A stretch of 33,841 nt of DNA from Comamonadaceae bacterium (GTDB lineage Bacteria; Pseudomonadota; Gammaproteobacteria; Burkholderiales; Burkholderiaceae_C). The notes under the pieces were generated by a model. That model made no database searches and was not told where the DNA came from. It worked only from the letters and a program-made list of their open reading frames with translations. Numbering within the stretch: the stretch's first letter is position 1; every line of letters starts with the position of its first letter. The position numbers and the translations under genes are program-made. Below, in pieces: positions 25,320 to 33,144 of the stretch. The stretch spans positions 1-33,841 of the forward strand of contig JAAFJC010000035.1 of the NCBI GenBank assembly GCA_013297925.1, written 5' to 3'.

Positions 25320-25348
25320 AATTCGATAATAATCGAATTATGGAAACA
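25311..25348. promoter_or_regulatory. arsR operator: perfect 38-bp palindrome over the start codon
   Basis: The left arm TGTTTCCATAATTCGAT (25311-25327) and right arm ATCGAATTATGGAAACA (25332-25348) are perfect reverse complements, with spacer AATA. The left arm contains the arsR ATG and codons 2-3. ArsR-type repressors bind such AT-rich inverted repeats, so autoregulation is likely. Confidence 0.85.
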
Positions 25349-25354
25349 TAGCAA
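25326..25354 (-). promoter_or_regulatory. predicted arsR promoter
   Basis: On the minus strand, TTGCTA (25354-25349), a 17-bp spacer and TATTAT (25331-25326). The expected transcription start coincides with the A of the arsR ATG at 25319. The -10 lies across the palindrome centre, so bound ArsR would block polymerase. Confidence 0.6.
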
Positions 25355-25446
25355 ACACGATACTTATGCCCAATAAAAAAACACCTTCAATCAGCAAGTC
25401 GCCTCATGAAGATGTTCTATCGAGCCAAAAGCTCAAGCCTACCATC

Positions 25447-25866
25447 CTACTTGGATTTGGGTCTTCCCAAAGCAATCGACTGTAGCCTGCTGTAAGCAGC
25501 CAATTGTTGGGCTGCGTTGAGGGCGGCAAAGCTCTGGATGGCTGCGCGCAACACTTCGCTTTTTTTCGTTTCTCGTCCACCAGCAAGTGCAGTTTTTTTG
25601 CATTGTTTGATCAGATCATGATCTGCTTGAGGCAATGTAAAGCTGTCTCTGATCAGCTTGGGTTTTTTAATCGCTTCTGTCTTGACGGGCTTGCTCTTCT
25701 TGGCATCGGCTTTGATCGGTGCTTGCTTTGCAGGCACTGCTTTTTTCGTCGCCTTAGGTTGTCTAGCCGGCTTAGCGAGCGAAGCGATGGCCTTGATGGG
25801 ACTTTTTGAATTCGAGACTGTTTTTGCAAGCTGTGTCGATTTTTTTGCAGCGACTGAATTTGGCAC
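25447..25866 (-). CDS. Lys/Ala-rich H1-like protein with C-terminal ribbon-helix-helix-type domain
   Basis: Small basic protein of 139 residues. Residues 1-70 are low-complexity Lys/Ala/Pro/Ser, like bacterial histone H1-type tails (KATKKAVPAKQAPIKADAKK). Residues ~71-115 look like a folded DNA-binding unit: RDSFTLPQADHDLIKQCKKTAL, then ETKKSEVLRAAIQSFAAL, the pattern of a ribbon-helix-helix (beta strand then two helices). The start is GTG at 25866 with GGAG at good spacing; no ATG start exists. It is divergent from phoX and shares the gap holding the Pho boxes. I infer a nucleoid-associated or regulatory role; no function is known to me. Confidence 0.75.
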   Translation of the reverse strand: MPNSVAAKKSTQLAKTVSNSKSPIKAIASLAKPARQPKATKKAVPAKQAPIKADAKKSKPVKTEAIKKPKLIRDSFTLPQADHDLIKQCKKTALAGGRETKKSEVLRAAIQSFAALNAAQQLAAYSRLQSIALGRPKSK

Positions 25867-25953
25867 TTTGACTCCTGGATAAATGGAGTAAACAGTTTAT
25901 ACGATTTAAGACTAGCCCAAGATCGCAAACCACATGGCAGCTATCCAAGAAAT

Positions 25954-25993
25954 TTGTCATGAATTTGACATGTGACAGTCACAGTATTGACAT
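25954..25993 (+). promoter_or_regulatory. tandem Pho boxes upstream of phoX
   Basis: Four 7-mers at an exact 11-bp period resemble the PhoB half-site CTGTCAT: TTGTCAT (25954-25960), TTGACAT (25965-25971), CAGTCAC (25976-25982), TTGACAT (25987-25993). Together they make two adjacent Pho boxes, 60 nt before the phoX ATG. A weak -10 (CATATT) lies at 26013-26018. Confidence 0.75.
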
Positions 25994-26052
25994 ACAAGCC
26001 CACCATGATCAGCATATTGTTTATTTCACACCGCTGTTTCTAGGAGAAAAAA

Positions 26053-27972
26053 ATGGCTAAAGATTTTTCGTTGATGGAAAACTCCAACAACTCGACCAAC
26101 CCAAGCATTCATGATGTATCTGACCCAGCACGTCGCCTGTTCATGCGAGGCGGCGTTGCACTGGCTGCTGGTGGCTTGTTCAGTGGCTTGTCTGGCTGCG
26201 CCAGCATGGGTATGCCTGGCGCACCACTGATCAGCTTCAAAGGTATCCCGATTGGCACGCAGGATCGCATTGTCGTACCAGAAGGTTACACGGCACAGAC
26301 GATGGCGCCTTGGGGAGACCCAATTGGTCTGGCTGGCAACATGCCCGCCTTCAAAGGCGATGCCACCAACACCGCCGCTGAGCAAGAAGCGCAAATCGGC
26401 ATGCACCACGATGGCATTCACTATTTCCCTCTCGCCGAAGGCGCAGAAGCCAATAAGCGTGGCCTGCTCGTGATGAACCATGAGTACACCGACGATGGCC
26501 TGCTGCATGCCGACGGTATGAAAACATGGAATGCCGATAAAGTGAAAAAAGCGCAAGCCGCACATGGCGTCTCGGTGATCGAGGTGCGCGAAACTGCCGG
26601 CAACTGGGAAGTGATTCGTCCTTCGCGCTTCGCTCGCCGTTTCACCGCCAACACGCCCATGACCATCGCTGGCCCAGCCGCTGGCCACGCCATGATGCGC
26701 ACGGCAGCGGATGCCACTGGCACACGCTCTTTGGGCACACTCAACAATTGCGGCAGCGGCATCACACCCTGGGGCACGTATCTCACTTGCGAAGAAAACT
26801 TCATTGGTTACTTCAGTGGCGGCGACACGCTCTCCGAGCATGAGCGCCGCTGGGGTCTGCGCAAGGGCGGCTCTGGCTACCGTTGGCATGAGCATGATGA
26901 GCGTTTTGATGCCACCAAAAATCCTAATGAGCCCAATCGCTTTGGCTGGATCGTGGAAATTGACCCGATGGATCCTACCGCTGCGCCCATCAAGCGCACA
27001 GCCATGGGTCGCGCTGCTCACGAAGGCGCGACTGTTGCAGTCACCAAGAGCGGCCATGCCGTTGTTTACTCTGGCGAAGATGCACGTTTTGAATACATCT
27101 ATAAGTTCGTCAGTGAAAGAAAGATTCGCCCCGCGACTGCTACGCAAACAGCTGCGCAAGCCAACCGCAATTTGCTTGATGATGGCATTCTGTACGTGGC
27201 CAAGTTCAATGAAGACGGCACGGGGACATGGTTGCCATTGATTCACGGTATTGGAAAGCTCACCTCCGCGAACGGCTTCCGCGACCAAGGCGATGTGGTG
27301 ATCCGCGCACGCCAAGCCTCCGATGCGCTAGGTGCCACCAAAATGGATCGGCCCGAGTGGATTGACATCGACAAACAAGGCTGGGTGTATTGCACGCTCA
27401 CCAACAACAGCAACCGCGCTGGTGCCAACCAACCCACCATCGACGCAGCCAACCCGCGCGCCAATAACACCATGGGCAACATCATTCGCTGGAAAGACAC
27501 CGGTGACTTTGATGGCGATACCTTCCGCTGGAATCATTTCGTGCTCGCTGGCGATCCGCAGAATTCGCGCGCTGACGCAAAAGGCAATATCAAGGGCGAT
27601 ATGTTTGCATGCCCCGATGGCTTGTGGACAGATGCGCGCGGCGTGCTCTGGATTCAAACCGATATGAGCACCAGCAACATGGGTAAAGACGATCTCGCTC
27701 GCATGGGCCACAACGCCATGCTAGCCGCAGACGTGACCACCGGAGAAATCCGCCGCTTCCTCACAGGGCCTGCAGGTTGTGAGATTACCGGAGCAACCGG
27801 CACGCCCGATGGCAAGACCATGTTCATCAATATCCAGCATCCAGGCGAGAGCCCCAGCGAGCGTAGCAATCCAGATGCGCCCACCGCAGTCTCCAGCTGG
27901 CCCTTCAATTCGCGCCCACGCTCTGCGACGGTAGCGATCCGTCGCAAAGATGGCGCGGTAGTCGGCACTTGA
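26053..27972 (+). CDS. phoX: PhoX-family alkaline phosphatase, Tat-exported lipoprotein
   Basis: Protein of 639 residues of the PhoX (DUF839) family, calcium/iron-dependent phosphatases that release phosphate from organic esters outside the cytoplasm. The N-terminus has a twin-arginine signal (RRLFMRGG, R27-R28) and a lipobox-like LSGC with C49, suggesting a Tat-translocated lipoprotein. Family landmarks are LVMNHEYTDDGLL, LNNCGSGITPWGTYLTCEENF in two blocks, and WIDIDKQGWVYCTLTNN. Length is normal. Ribosome site AGGAGA precedes the ATG. Tandem Pho boxes upstream indicate PhoB control. A terminator-like hairpin separates it from the olsB-type gene. Confidence 0.93.
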   Translation: MAKDFSLMENSNNSTNPSIHDVSDPARRLFMRGGVALAAGGLFSGLSGCASMGMPGAPLISFKGIPIGTQDRIVVPEGYTAQTMAPWGDPIGLAGNMPAFKGDATNTAAEQEAQIGMHHDGIHYFPLAEGAEANKRGLLVMNHEYTDDGLLHADGMKTWNADKVKKAQAAHGVSVIEVRETAGNWEVIRPSRFARRFTANTPMTIAGPAAGHAMMRTAADATGTRSLGTLNNCGSGITPWGTYLTCEENFIGYFSGGDTLSEHERRWGLRKGGSGYRWHEHDERFDATKNPNEPNRFGWIVEIDPMDPTAAPIKRTAMGRAAHEGATVAVTKSGHAVVYSGEDARFEYIYKFVSERKIRPATATQTAAQANRNLLDDGILYVAKFNEDGTGTWLPLIHGIGKLTSANGFRDQGDVVIRARQASDALGATKMDRPEWIDIDKQGWVYCTLTNNSNRAGANQPTIDAANPRANNTMGNIIRWKDTGDFDGDTFRWNHFVLAGDPQNSRADAKGNIKGDMFACPDGLWTDARGVLWIQTDMSTSNMGKDDLARMGHNAMLAADVTTGEIRRFLTGPAGCEITGATGTPDGKTMFINIQHPGESPSERSNPDAPTAVSSWPFNSRPRSATVAIRRKDGAVVGT

Positions 27973-27981
27973 GTTTTATAC

Positions 27982-28008
27982 AAAGCCCTCTTACCGAGGG
28001 CTTTTTTT
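27982..28008 (+). terminator. intrinsic terminator between phoX and the olsB-like gene
   Basis: A 9-bp stem AAAGCCCTC / GAGGGCTTT with loop TTACC is followed by a T-run. It lies only 9 nt after the phoX stop and could attenuate expression of the next gene. Confidence 0.85.
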
Positions 28009-28042
28009 CTCAGTAAACCATTCACAACACGAGGACTCCGCC

Positions 28043-28903
28043 ATGAAAGACATCCCAGTGCCAACACTTGCGCTCTCGCCCACCCAGCTGATGCCATCGC
28101 AGTTGCCACGGGGGTCGCTTCATCCATCTTTGCCAACACCTCTTGCAAAAGCTGATGAAGAGCGCCAAACCCAAAGCTCGGCTCTAAAAGTATCTTGGGC
28201 TAAGCATCTCGATGAGGTACGCGAAGCACAGCGACTACGTTACGCCGTATTTGCTGACGAAATGGGTGCAAGACTGAGCAATACCCTCCCTGGTCATGAT
28301 GTCGATCGATTCGACGATTTCTGCGAGCATCTGTTGGTCAGAGATGAGGCTACGGATCAAGTGGTAGGCACATATCGCCTGCTAACCCCTGTCCAAGCAA
28401 AACGTGCAGGTGGCCTGTACACGCAAACCGAGTTCAATATTGATGCCTTAAGCAGCCTGACTTCCAAAATGGTGGAGCTGGGCAGAAGCTGCGTACATGC
28501 CGACTATCGCCACGGCGCAGTGATCATGGCACTCTGGGGCGCATTGGCGCAATTCATGCAACGTAACCAGCTCTCCAGTATGGTGGGCTGCGCAAGTATT
28601 CCGATGCTGCACCAAGGCCGTGTCAGCGGCGACGCTGCGGTGAGCATCTGGCATCAGGTCTCACAAACACATTTAGCCGATCAGAAGTGGCATGTGTTTG
28701 CGCACACGCCGCTGCCAGTGACGCAATTTGATCTTGCGCTCAATGTAGAACCTCCCGCACTCATCAAAGGATACCTTCGCTTAGGCGCACGTGTGCTCGG
28801 AGCACCAGCATGGGATCCCGATTTCAACACAGCTGATCTTCCCATGTTGCTACGTATCGAAGATATGCCATCACGCTACAGAAAGCATTTTTTGGGCGCC
28901 TAG
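28043..28903 (+). CDS. olsB: OlsB-type L-ornithine N-acyltransferase (GNAT fold)
   Basis: Acyltransferase of 286 residues matching the OlsB pattern: EAQRLRYAVFADEMGA near residue 61, DVDRFDDFCEHLLVRD, VVGTYRLLTP, YTQTEFNIDAL, and MVELGRSCVHADYR in the middle. OlsB attaches a 3-hydroxyacyl group from acyl-ACP to ornithine, the first step of ornithine lipid synthesis. Ornithine lipids replace phospholipids under phosphate limitation, which fits the position between phoX and ppk. The OlsA partner, which adds the second acyl chain, is not in the window. The first ~45 residues are Pro/Ser-rich and poorly conserved. The ATG has GAGGA upstream. Confidence 0.82.
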   Translation: MKDIPVPTLALSPTQLMPSQLPRGSLHPSLPTPLAKADEERQTQSSALKVSWAKHLDEVREAQRLRYAVFADEMGARLSNTLPGHDVDRFDDFCEHLLVRDEATDQVVGTYRLLTPVQAKRAGGLYTQTEFNIDALSSLTSKMVELGRSCVHADYRHGAVIMALWGALAQFMQRNQLSSMVGCASIPMLHQGRVSGDAAVSIWHQVSQTHLADQKWHVFAHTPLPVTQFDLALNVEPPALIKGYLRLGARVLGAPAWDPDFNTADLPMLLRIEDMPSRYRKHFLGA

Positions 28904-28938
28904 CCTTTGGTCAAACCCTCCGCCCTGATTGTTTATGA

Positions 28939-28956
28939 CAGTCATCAAATCGTCAT
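28939..28956 (+). promoter_or_regulatory. Pho box upstream of ppk
   Basis: CAGTCAT (28939-28945) and TCGTCAT (28950-28956) form an 11-bp-spaced direct repeat with CAAA between, close to the Pho box consensus. It lies 47 nt before the ppk ATG and downstream of the olsB-like gene. Confidence 0.7.
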
Positions 28957-29003
28957 AACCTTATTGCACACTGCACGAGTCACTTTTAAATACACTCACT
29001 TGC

Positions 29004-31082
29004 ATGTCCACATCACTAAGCACCTCAATCACTCCCAAGCATACCTATCTTGATCGTGACCTGAGCCTGCTCGCCTTCAATCAACGCGTTTTAGCTTGGG
29101 CTAAACGAGAAGATGTGCCTCTTGTAGAGCGCCTACGTTATCTTTGCATTGCAAGCTCCAATTTGGATGAGTTATTTGAGGTGCGTGCCTTTCTGCATTT
29201 GGAAGCGTATCAAACACAAGATACCAAAGGCAGTTATTCGGTCAATAGCTTCGAAGCTTTGCATAAAAGAGCACATGCTTTGGTCGCCGAGCAATATGAT
29301 CTGTTTAACAATGCGCTCACAGTCAGTTTTGCCAAAGAAGGTATTTCTATCGTTGCGCATGGCGAGCGAGACGCGGCACAGCGACGCTGGGTACAGAAGT
29401 ACTTTGAAGAAGAAGTGCGTCCACTCCTAGTGCCTGTGCTGCTCGATCCCGCGCATCCCTTCCCGCAAGTGGCCAGCAAATCACTCAATTTCATCGTGCA
29501 ACTCGGGGGCGTCGATGCGTTTGATCGCAAAAACACCATTGCGATTGTGAAAGTACCGCGCGTTCTGCCGCGTGTGATCGCCCTGCCTGCCAAACTCTGC
29601 GGCAAAAAACAACTGTTTATTTCGCTGTCCAGCGTGGTTCGCGCGCACTTGAGTGATTTGTTTCCAGGTCGTGCGGTTGGGCAGTTTTCGCAATTTCGTG
29701 TCACCCGCCATACCGATATGGCGATTGACGAAGATGATGTGAAAAATCTGCGCATGGCCTTGCGTCAAGGTTTGCAACATCGCCACTATGGCCAGCCCAC
29801 ACGGATTGAAGTGTCTGCCAGCTGTTCTGCAGAACTGTCTGCCATGCTGCTCAAGCAATTTGATTTACCTGAGATAGCACTGTATCGCGTACCGGGGCCA
29901 GTCAATCTGGTGAGATTTGCGCAATTGGCGGATTTGGTAGAGAAGCCATCACTGCATTTTGCGCCTTACACACCCTCATATCCAGCGAGCATGCAACAAC
30001 AAGTGCGCGGCCTATCCATCTTTGATCGGCTCAAGCAAGGCGATGCGATGCTGCATCAGCCCTACGAAAGCTTCGATGCCGTGGTCGATTTTCTTCGCGA
30101 AGCTGTATATGACCCCAAGGTACTTGCGATCCGGCAAACGATTTATCGCGCTGGTGCAGATTCAGTCATGATGGACTTACTGGTGGAGGCAGTACGGCGT
30201 GGCAAGGAGGTACTGGCTGTGGTGGAGCTCAAAGCACGCTTTGATGAAGAGGCCAATATCAACTGGGCGGAACGCTTGGAAGCTATTGGCGCGCAAGTGG
30301 TGTATGGCGTGGTTGGCCTCAAAACGCATGCCAAGATGCTGCTCGTCACTCGCAAAGAAGGCAAGCAACTCAGGCGCTACGGACATCTGTCTACTGGAAA
30401 CTACAACCCGCGGACGGCGCGCCTCTACACAGATATCAGCTATTTCACCCAAGATGCTCATTTGACCGAAGACATGGAGCAGCTCTTCGTCCACTTAGCC
30501 AGCCAAAATCATGTTCCAAAGATGAAAAAACTTTGGATTGCGCCTTTCCAATTGCATCGAGAAATGATTGCGCATATTGATGCGCTGGCTGCGAAAGCTG
30601 CAAAAGGCAAGAGCACACGCTTGATCGCTAAAATGAATTCGCTCACCGATGAGCCGATCATGGATGCACTCGTGCGTGCAGGCCAAGCGGGCGTCAAGAT
30701 TGATTTGATCGTGCGTGGTGCGTGCATGTTGCCAGCGCAAGTGGCTGGGCAGACAGACAATATCCGCGTGCGCTCCATCATTGGCCGCTTTCTAGAACAT
30801 TCACGCGTGTTTTATTTCCGAAGCGGCGAAGATGAAGAACTTTATCTCTCCAGCGCGGATTGGATGAATCGCAACATGTTGCGTCGCATCGAGTTGGCAT
30901 GGCCAGTCACCGATCCTGTATTGCGCCAGCGCATTGTTGAGGAATGCCTGAGTGCATATCTCTACGACAAGGTGGATGCTTGGGATATGCAGCCTGACGG
31001 CAGTTACACCGCTATGCATGATCCTGCAACTGGCCATAGCGCGCAGCAAGCTCTGATGCAGCGTTATCAGAAAAAAACTTGA
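29004..31082 (+). CDS. ppk1: polyphosphate kinase 1
   Basis: PPK1 of 692 residues that polymerises the gamma-phosphate of ATP into polyphosphate, membrane-associated. The autophosphorylated histidine is H442 in GLKTHAKM, and the second active-site histidine is H599 in FLEHSRVFYF. The N-terminal LDRDLSLLAFNQRVL, the SSNLDELFEVR motif at 51-61 and TGNYNPRTARLYTDISYFT at 464-482 are standard. Length agrees with the family. A Pho box upstream implies induction at low phosphate. It is followed after 14 nt by a SixA-type phosphatase gene in the same direction. Confidence 0.97.
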   Translation: MSTSLSTSITPKHTYLDRDLSLLAFNQRVLAWAKREDVPLVERLRYLCIASSNLDELFEVRAFLHLEAYQTQDTKGSYSVNSFEALHKRAHALVAEQYDLFNNALTVSFAKEGISIVAHGERDAAQRRWVQKYFEEEVRPLLVPVLLDPAHPFPQVASKSLNFIVQLGGVDAFDRKNTIAIVKVPRVLPRVIALPAKLCGKKQLFISLSSVVRAHLSDLFPGRAVGQFSQFRVTRHTDMAIDEDDVKNLRMALRQGLQHRHYGQPTRIEVSASCSAELSAMLLKQFDLPEIALYRVPGPVNLVRFAQLADLVEKPSLHFAPYTPSYPASMQQQVRGLSIFDRLKQGDAMLHQPYESFDAVVDFLREAVYDPKVLAIRQTIYRAGADSVMMDLLVEAVRRGKEVLAVVELKARFDEEANINWAERLEAIGAQVVYGVVGLKTHAKMLLVTRKEGKQLRRYGHLSTGNYNPRTARLYTDISYFTQDAHLTEDMEQLFVHLASQNHVPKMKKLWIAPFQLHREMIAHIDALAAKAAKGKSTRLIAKMNSLTDEPIMDALVRAGQAGVKIDLIVRGACMLPAQVAGQTDNIRVRSIIGRFLEHSRVFYFRSGEDEELYLSSADWMNRNMLRRIELAWPVTDPVLRQRIVEECLSAYLYDKVDAWDMQPDGSYTAMHDPATGHSAQQALMQRYQKKT

Positions 31083-31096
31083 TCCGCTAGGGCATC

Positions 31097-31564
31097 ATGG
31101 ATCTACTCTTGTGGCGGCATGCGGAAGCTTGGGATGCCAGCGATGAACAACCGCATGACCTGCTTCGCCCGCTCACGCCACGAGGTACGAAGCAAGCCCA
31201 GCGAATGGCGAAATGGCTTGATCAGCACATGCCTGAGGGCGTGCGCATTCTGTGCAGCCCTGCGGTACGCTGCGAAAGCACGGCCGCAGCCTTGCAGCGA
31301 AAATACAAAATATGTACGGAGCTCGCCCCCACTAGCACAGCGCAAGCTCTGCTAGATCTGGCTAACTGGCCCGATGCGCGCACACCTGTACTCATGGTGG
31401 GGCATCAACCTATTCTTGGGCAAGTCATTTCTCATGTTCTGGGTATGCCTGAGCACAGTCTTTCCGTACGCAAAGGTGCTGTATGGTGGCTGCGTCATCG
31501 CACGCGAATGGATGCACCCAGCACCTTGGTGCATTGTGTGCAATCGCCAGATATGCTTTGGTAA
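31097..31564 (+). CDS. sixA: SixA-type phosphohistidine phosphatase
   Basis: Small histidine phosphatase of 155 residues. The N-terminal RHAEAW motif has the catalytic H8, and the second histidine is in LMVGHQPILG. LTPRGTKQAQRMAKWL is the usual helix after the first motif. Family members remove phosphate from phosphohistidine proteins; in E. coli SixA acts on the PTS(Ntr) relay. Its place 14 nt after ppk suggests co-expression, and PPK1 is itself histidine-phosphorylated, though a direct link is only speculation. It converges on ppx with 7 nt between the stops. Confidence 0.88.
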   Translation: MDLLLWRHAEAWDASDEQPHDLLRPLTPRGTKQAQRMAKWLDQHMPEGVRILCSPAVRCESTAAALQRKYKICTELAPTSTAQALLDLANWPDARTPVLMVGHQPILGQVISHVLGMPEHSLSVRKGAVWWLRHRTRMDAPSTLVHCVQSPDMLW

Positions 31565-31571
31565 ATCTGCT

Positions 31572-33134
31572 TTAGGTTAAAGCAAGCTCAAATGACCAGG
31601 ACGTTTTTTGCCAAGCAAGGACTTCTTGCTGTAAGAGATGCATTGATTGCGGAAACTTCGCGCCCCACGAGCTTGAATACTGCAAGCTAAATCGCTTTTG
31701 ATCCGCATGACAGATCAAACTCAAGCCTTTGATCACCGGCGTGACCCGCGCATGGCAGAGCAATACTGCTAAGCGCAAGCACATTAACTGCTGCACAAAA
31801 CGCACATCTTCAAAATCTGCATCCAGCTTGCGCAGCTTCCCTTTATGGCCCAGTACCAGAAGGCTCAAGCGATGCAATTCGTTGTTGGAAAAACCAAGCA
31901 CGTCAGCGTTTTCTATGATGTAGGCGCTGTGCTTATGGCCATCGCTATGCGAGATGATCGCGCCCAACTCATGAAGTTGGGTTGCCCAGCCAAGCTTGCG
32001 TTGATGCCTCTGACGCTGCTCTGGCACGTCCTGCACACTATCAACCAAAGCATCGAAAAAATATGTCGCGGCCTGTTGCACGCGTTGCGCTTGCAAACTA
32101 TCTACATCAAAACGCCGTGCTAGCCGCTCGATGGATTGACTGCGAATATCAGCTGTGGTGCTATCGCGCCCCACCAAATCGTGCAAAACGCCATGGCGCA
32201 GGCCTGTGTCCATCGCACGCAAGCGCGAAATACCCAGGAGCTCGAAGATCGCAATCAACACACTGACACCGGCGCCGATCAAGCTGCGGCGATCTTCTTT
32301 CAGGCCTGTGAGTGTCAAGCGATCAATATGCCCCGCACCTTGCAATTGCTCCCGTAAACCCGCCAAAGCATGCGCTTCAATCCAGCCCTCCGTATGCCCT
32401 GCTCCGTGCAAGATATCTGCTATTGCGCCAATACTGCCGGCAGAGCCGTAAGAAGCCGTCCAGCCTTTGGAAAATCCGGTCATGGCCTCATCGAGCACGG
32501 CTTTTGCGGCGATGATTGCGGCGTCAAATGCCGCGCGATCTAAGCGCCCATCGGGGAAATATCGCTCCGCCCACACCACACTACCCACGCGATAAGACTC
32601 CATCGCTGTAGGTTGCAAACCAGTGCCTACGATCAGCTCAGTGGAGCGCCCACCGATATCCATCACCAAGCGCTTCTCGTGATCTCCTTCGAGCACTTGC
32701 GAGACGCCTTGGTAGATCAAACGAGCTTCTTCACGCCCAGAAATCACTTCAATCGGAAAGCCCAGAAGTTGCTCAGCTTTTTTGATAAAGAGATCGCGAT
32801 TTCGAGCTTCGCGAAGGGTTTGCGTTGCCACGGCACGAACATGCGTAGACTTGAAACCTGCCAAGCGCTCACCAAAGCGCGCCAAAGTCGCCCAGCCGCG
32901 TTGCATCGCCTCTAAACTCAGGTTGCGCTGATCATCCAGCCCCCCGCCTTGACGCACGGTTTCTTTGAGGTAATCAACACGAAGGATACTGCCATGATCC
33001 AACCTACCCAATTCCATTCGAAAACTATTGGAGCCTAAATCAACTGCGGCAATCAAACTGCCATCTTGCATGGGACTGCTTTCATACGGGTCATAGGTTC
33101 GTACGTTAGCATGAAAAGCGGGGCGGGCAGACAT
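31572..33134 (-). CDS. ppx: exopolyphosphatase (Ppx/GppA family)
   Basis: Ppx/GppA phosphatase of 520 residues from the chosen start. The ASKHA-fold phosphate loops are IAAVDLGSNSFRMEL near residue 30 and VMDIGGRSTELIVG near 160; RAVATQTLREARN and EVISGREEARLIYQGV are also typical. The C-terminal half has the HD-like helical region (LHELGAIISHSDGHKHSAYIIENAD). It hydrolyses polyphosphate from the end; a pppGpp phosphatase role is possible for the family. Start: ATG at 33134 with GGTGAG upstream; an in-frame TTG at 33152 would overlap the upstream gene. It converges on the ppk-sixA unit rather than forming an operon with ppk. Confidence 0.93.
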   Translation of the reverse strand: MSARPAFHANVRTYDPYESSPMQDGSLIAAVDLGSNSFRMELGRLDHGSILRVDYLKETVRQGGGLDDQRNLSLEAMQRGWATLARFGERLAGFKSTHVRAVATQTLREARNRDLFIKKAEQLLGFPIEVISGREEARLIYQGVSQVLEGDHEKRLVMDIGGRSTELIVGTGLQPTAMESYRVGSVVWAERYFPDGRLDRAAFDAAIIAAKAVLDEAMTGFSKGWTASYGSAGSIGAIADILHGAGHTEGWIEAHALAGLREQLQGAGHIDRLTLTGLKEDRRSLIGAGVSVLIAIFELLGISRLRAMDTGLRHGVLHDLVGRDSTTADIRSQSIERLARRFDVDSLQAQRVQQAATYFFDALVDSVQDVPEQRQRHQRKLGWATQLHELGAIISHSDGHKHSAYIIENADVLGFSNNELHRLSLLVLGHKGKLRKLDADFEDVRFVQQLMCLRLAVLLCHARVTPVIKGLSLICHADQKRFSLQYSSSWGAKFPQSMHLLQQEVLAWQKTSWSFELALT

Positions 33135-33144
33135 TGTTTTCGTC

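Noticed and set aside
26026-27315. Long open frame (429 codons) antisense to phoX
   Set aside because: It is a mirror of the phoX coding frame, has no recognisable domain and no ribosome site, and would cover a strongly supported gene.
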